Of a DNA stretch of 7,339 nucleotides, positions 5,793 to 7,339 are shown piece after piece. A model generated the notes under the pieces. It saw only the letters and a list, made by a program, of their open reading frames with translations, made no database searches and was not told the origin of the DNA. Each line of letters begins with the position of its first letter. Within the stretch, counting starts at the first letter, position 1. Both the position numbers and the translations under genes were made by a program. Origin of the DNA: an uncultured Eubacteriales bacterium (GTDB lineage: Bacteria; Bacillota; Clostridia; Oscillospirales; Oscillospiraceae); assembly GCA_900553805.1 (NCBI GenBank), contig USEU01000072.1, positions 1-7,339 on the forward strand. Direction: 5' to 3'.

Positions 5793-7187
5793 TCAGCCCT
5801 GTCCCTCCTGGCTGCCGCCCTGGGGGTTTTTGAACTTTCTGCGGCGGTAGTTGCTGCGGCGGGGCTTGCGCGGCTCCTGACCGGCGGCTGCCTCCGGGGC
5901 GCTTTGCTGGGCGGCGGGCTGGGCAGCGCTCTGCTGGGCGCTCTGCTGATCCTGCTGCGCGCCCTGCTTGCCGCCGCGGTCCCGGCGGCGCCGGCTGCCC
6001 TGGCGCTGGGCGTCGGGGCGCTGCTCCTGATTTTCGGGGCGGGGGCGGCGGCTCCGCTCCCGGCGGGGGCGGCGTTCCTCTGCCTGGGGCTGCTCCGCTG
6101 CCTCCAGGCTTTCGCCGCGGGGGCGGCGCTGACGGCCCCGGCCGCTCCGCTCCCGGCGCTCAGGCGGCTCCTCCTGCACCGGCTGCTCCGGGGCGGGCTG
6201 CTCCTCTACCAGGGATTCCGAGCGGTAGCGGAAGCGGATGGGCTCCAGCAGGGGAGCCTCCTCCGGCTGCTTGCGCACCCGCTTGCCGCCCCCGGAGATG
6301 GGGGCCAGGTCGGCGGGGATGGGCGGGTCGTTCTTCTTGGCCTTGCCGTTGCGCAGGATGACGATCTCCTCGTTGGAGAAAACGGAAACGGTGTCCGGGT
6401 TGCTCTCCATCTGGACCTTGACCCGCTGGCGCAGGATGTCCGCCTCCACCACGGTGCCCCGGCCCTCGGGGGTATCCACAAAGGATTCCGGCTTGGGGCT
6501 GGTGCGGATCAGGCTCTCATAGGTGTCCTGCTCGTATTTCAGGCAGCACATCAGCCGCCCGCAGGTGCCGGAAATTTTGGTGGGGTTCAGGCTCAGACTC
6601 TGGGTCTTGGCCATCTTGATGGACACGGGCTGGAAATCATCCAGGAAGCTGGCGCAGCAGAAGGGCCGCCCGCAGATGCCCAGGCCGCCCACCATCTTGG
6701 CCTTGTCCCGGACGCCGATCTGGCGCAGCTCGATGCGGGTGTGGAATACACCGGCCAGGTCCTTCACCAGCTCCCGGAAATCCACCCGCTCGTCGGCGGT
6801 GAAATAGAACAGGATTTTGCTGCCGTCGAAGGCGCATTCAGCGGATACCAGCTGCATGTCCAGGCCGTGGCTCTGAATCTTCTGCATGCAGACCTCAAAG
6901 GCCCGGCGCTCCCGGGCGCGGTTCTCGGCGTTGATCTTCTCGTCCTGGGCGGTGGCCCGGCGGAGGATCTTGCGCAGGGGAGCCACGGCGTCCCGGGCGT
7001 TGATGCGGTGGTTCCCACCGGCGCACAGGCCGAATTCCACCCCCCGGGCGGTATCCATGATCACATGGTCGCCGGGGGCAAACTTTTCCCCGGCGGGGTC
7101 AAAGTAATATACCTTCTGCCCCGGCCGGAACTGAATATCCACGACCTCCACGGTCTGCTCCTGCACAGGGTTCAATAGTTCTTCCAT
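5793..7187 (-). CDS. ricT: RicT (YaaT), PSP1-domain subunit of the RicAFT/Y-complex, with long basic tail
   Basis: A 464-residue cytoplasmic protein. In Bacillus subtilis RicT acts with RicA and RicF as an iron-sulfur/flavin complex that helps RNase Y mature mRNAs and affects sporulation, competence and biofilm development. The N-terminal part is followed by a PSP1 conserved region (about 70-157) and the diagnostic cysteine motifs CGRPFCC (172-178) and CGRLMCC (209-215), so the cluster ligands are intact. Conservation fades after about residue 295. The rest (about 296-464) is a low-complexity tail rich in Arg, Gln, Pro and Glu, with Arg clusters at 344-358, 372-384, 397-404 and 440-452; B. 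subtilis RicT is only about 275 residues and lacks it. The start is ATG 7187, with AAGGAG 7 nt upstream; a longer frame from TTG 7289 would cross the intergenic hairpin and is rejected. It converges on the icd operon. In Firmicutes ricT usually follows holB; only the last codons of the upstream gene are visible here. Confidence 0.92.
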   Translation of the reverse strand: MEELLNPVQEQTVEVVDIQFRPGQKVYYFDPAGEKFAPGDHVIMDTARGVEFGLCAGGNHRINARDAVAPLRKILRRATAQDEKINAENRARERRAFEVCMQKIQSHGLDMQLVSAECAFDGSKILFYFTADERVDFRELVKDLAGVFHTRIELRQIGVRDKAKMVGGLGICGRPFCCASFLDDFQPVSIKMAKTQSLSLNPTKISGTCGRLMCCLKYEQDTYESLIRTSPKPESFVDTPEGRGTVVEADILRQRVKVQMESNPDTVSVFSNEEIVILRNGKAKKNDPPIPADLAPISGGGKRVRKQPEEAPLLEPIRFRYRSESLVEEQPAPEQPVQEEPPERRERSGRGRQRRPRGESLEAAEQPQAEERRPRRERSRRPRPENQEQRPDAQRQGSRRRRDRGGKQGAQQDQQSAQQSAAQPAAQQSAPEAAAGQEPRKPRRSNYRRRKFKNPQGGSQEGQG

Positions 7188-7194
7188 TGGGTTA

Positions 7195-7200
7195 CTCCTT
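7195..7200 (-). promoter_or_regulatory. Ribosome binding site of ricT
   Basis: AAGGAG on the minus strand (complement of 7195-7200) lies 7 nt before ATG 7187 and decides the start against the upstream in-frame TTG at 7289. Confidence 0.85.
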
Positions 7201-7243
7201 TTATAAACCAAGCGATTTTCACGCTGAAATGTTAATATCCTTG

Positions 7244-7303
7244 GCTCCCCTGAAAGGGGAGCGGTCAGGCTCAAGGGCGAATCCCCCAAGCGCCCCTGAA
7301 AGG
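7244..7303. repeat. Repeat fragment upstream of ricT
   Basis: GCTCCCC (7244-7250) pairs with GGGGAGC (7256-7262) across TGAAA, the same 7-bp stem as at 5487-5504 with a different loop. At 7291-7303 the 13-mer CGCCCCTGAAAGG repeats 5515-5527 exactly. It sits in the 117-bp gap between the upstream minus-strand gene and ricT. There is no T-run on either side of the hairpin, so it is read as a repeat remnant rather than a terminator. Confidence 0.45.
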
Positions 7304-7304
7304 T

Positions 7305-7339
7305 TTAGCGGGTGTAGCCGTCCTTGACGGCGTACAGCC
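7305..7339 (-). CDS. C-terminal end of an unidentified minus-strand gene (cut by the window)
   Basis: Reading the minus strand from the window edge, one frame gives ten complete codons for LYAVKDGYTR and then TAA (complement of 7305-7307). Every sense codon ends in G or C, the same third-position bias as the real genes here, which supports coding. It lies 117 bp upstream of ricT on the same strand, so it is probably in the same transcription unit. Its identity cannot be told from ten residues; holB is the usual neighbour of ricT in Firmicutes, but that is context only. Confidence 0.5.
   Translation of the reverse strand, partial: LYAVKDGYTR

Noticed and set aside
5648..5833. 61-residue plus-strand frame over the 5690-5738 stem-loop
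   Set aside because: It crosses the ricT terminator and the ricT 3' end and has no coding bias.
5652..7178. Plus-strand open frame of 508 residues opposite ricT
   Set aside because: An Ala/Leu/Gly-rich shadow that looks membrane-like only because it is the complement of Arg/Gln codons. The minus strand encodes intact RicT motifs.
7188..7243. Separate promoter for ricT
   Set aside because: The stretch is AT-richer, but no properly spaced -35/-10 pair could be placed. Co-transcription with the upstream gene is more likely.

Overview
The window reads as chromosomal DNA of a GC-rich, strictly anaerobic low-branching Firmicute, most likely an Oscillospiraceae/Ruminococcaceae-type Clostridium relative. 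The reasons are: RicT (a Firmicutes protein), a clostridial-type set of citrate-branch enzymes, a textbook sigma-A promoter, strong AGGAGG-like ribosome sites, codons overwhelmingly ending in G or C, and GC-rich palindromic intergenic repeats of a kind I associate with that family. The genus cannot be fixed from this sequence.

Layout. Positions 1-128 hold a rho-independent terminator (75-115) of something upstream and no convincing gene. A consensus promoter (TTGACA, 16 bp, TATAAT; 129-156) starts a tight four-gene plus-strand operon: a DRE-TIM metallolyase that fits a Re-type citrate synthase (204-1580), a GntR/FCD regulator (1594-2241), a short single-chain aconitase (2234-4162) and an isocitrate dehydrogenase of the beta-decarboxylating family (4162-5340). 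Gene junctions are 13 bp, -8 bp and -1 bp. Positions 5341-5792 are non-coding and contain a symmetric palindromic repeat element, a degenerate third unit of it, and two long stem-loops that should terminate the two converging transcripts. On the minus strand lies ricT (7187-5793), with an unusually long Arg-rich C-terminal tail. At the window edge is the last codons of a further minus-strand gene (7339-7305). Between those two genes is another repeat fragment.

How it works together. The operon encodes oxaloacetate + acetyl-CoA to citrate, citrate to isocitrate and isocitrate to 2-oxoglutarate. This is the oxidative half-branch of the TCA cycle that anaerobes use to make 2-oxoglutarate for glutamate. 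The embedded FCD-domain regulator keeps all four expected metal ligands of a carboxylate-sensing domain. A TGTATACA palindrome with an adjoining half-site sits exactly over the promoter -10/start region, so the simplest reading is that the regulator controls its own operon in response to a di/tricarboxylate such as citrate. The ricT side is unrelated housekeeping (RNase Y accessory factor).

Nothing here is a clearly new system. The points most worth a second look are the operator/regulator pair, the Re-citrate synthase assignment, the N-terminal extension and atypical cofactor-site residues of the isocitrate dehydrogenase, the RicT tail, and the symmetric repeat element.
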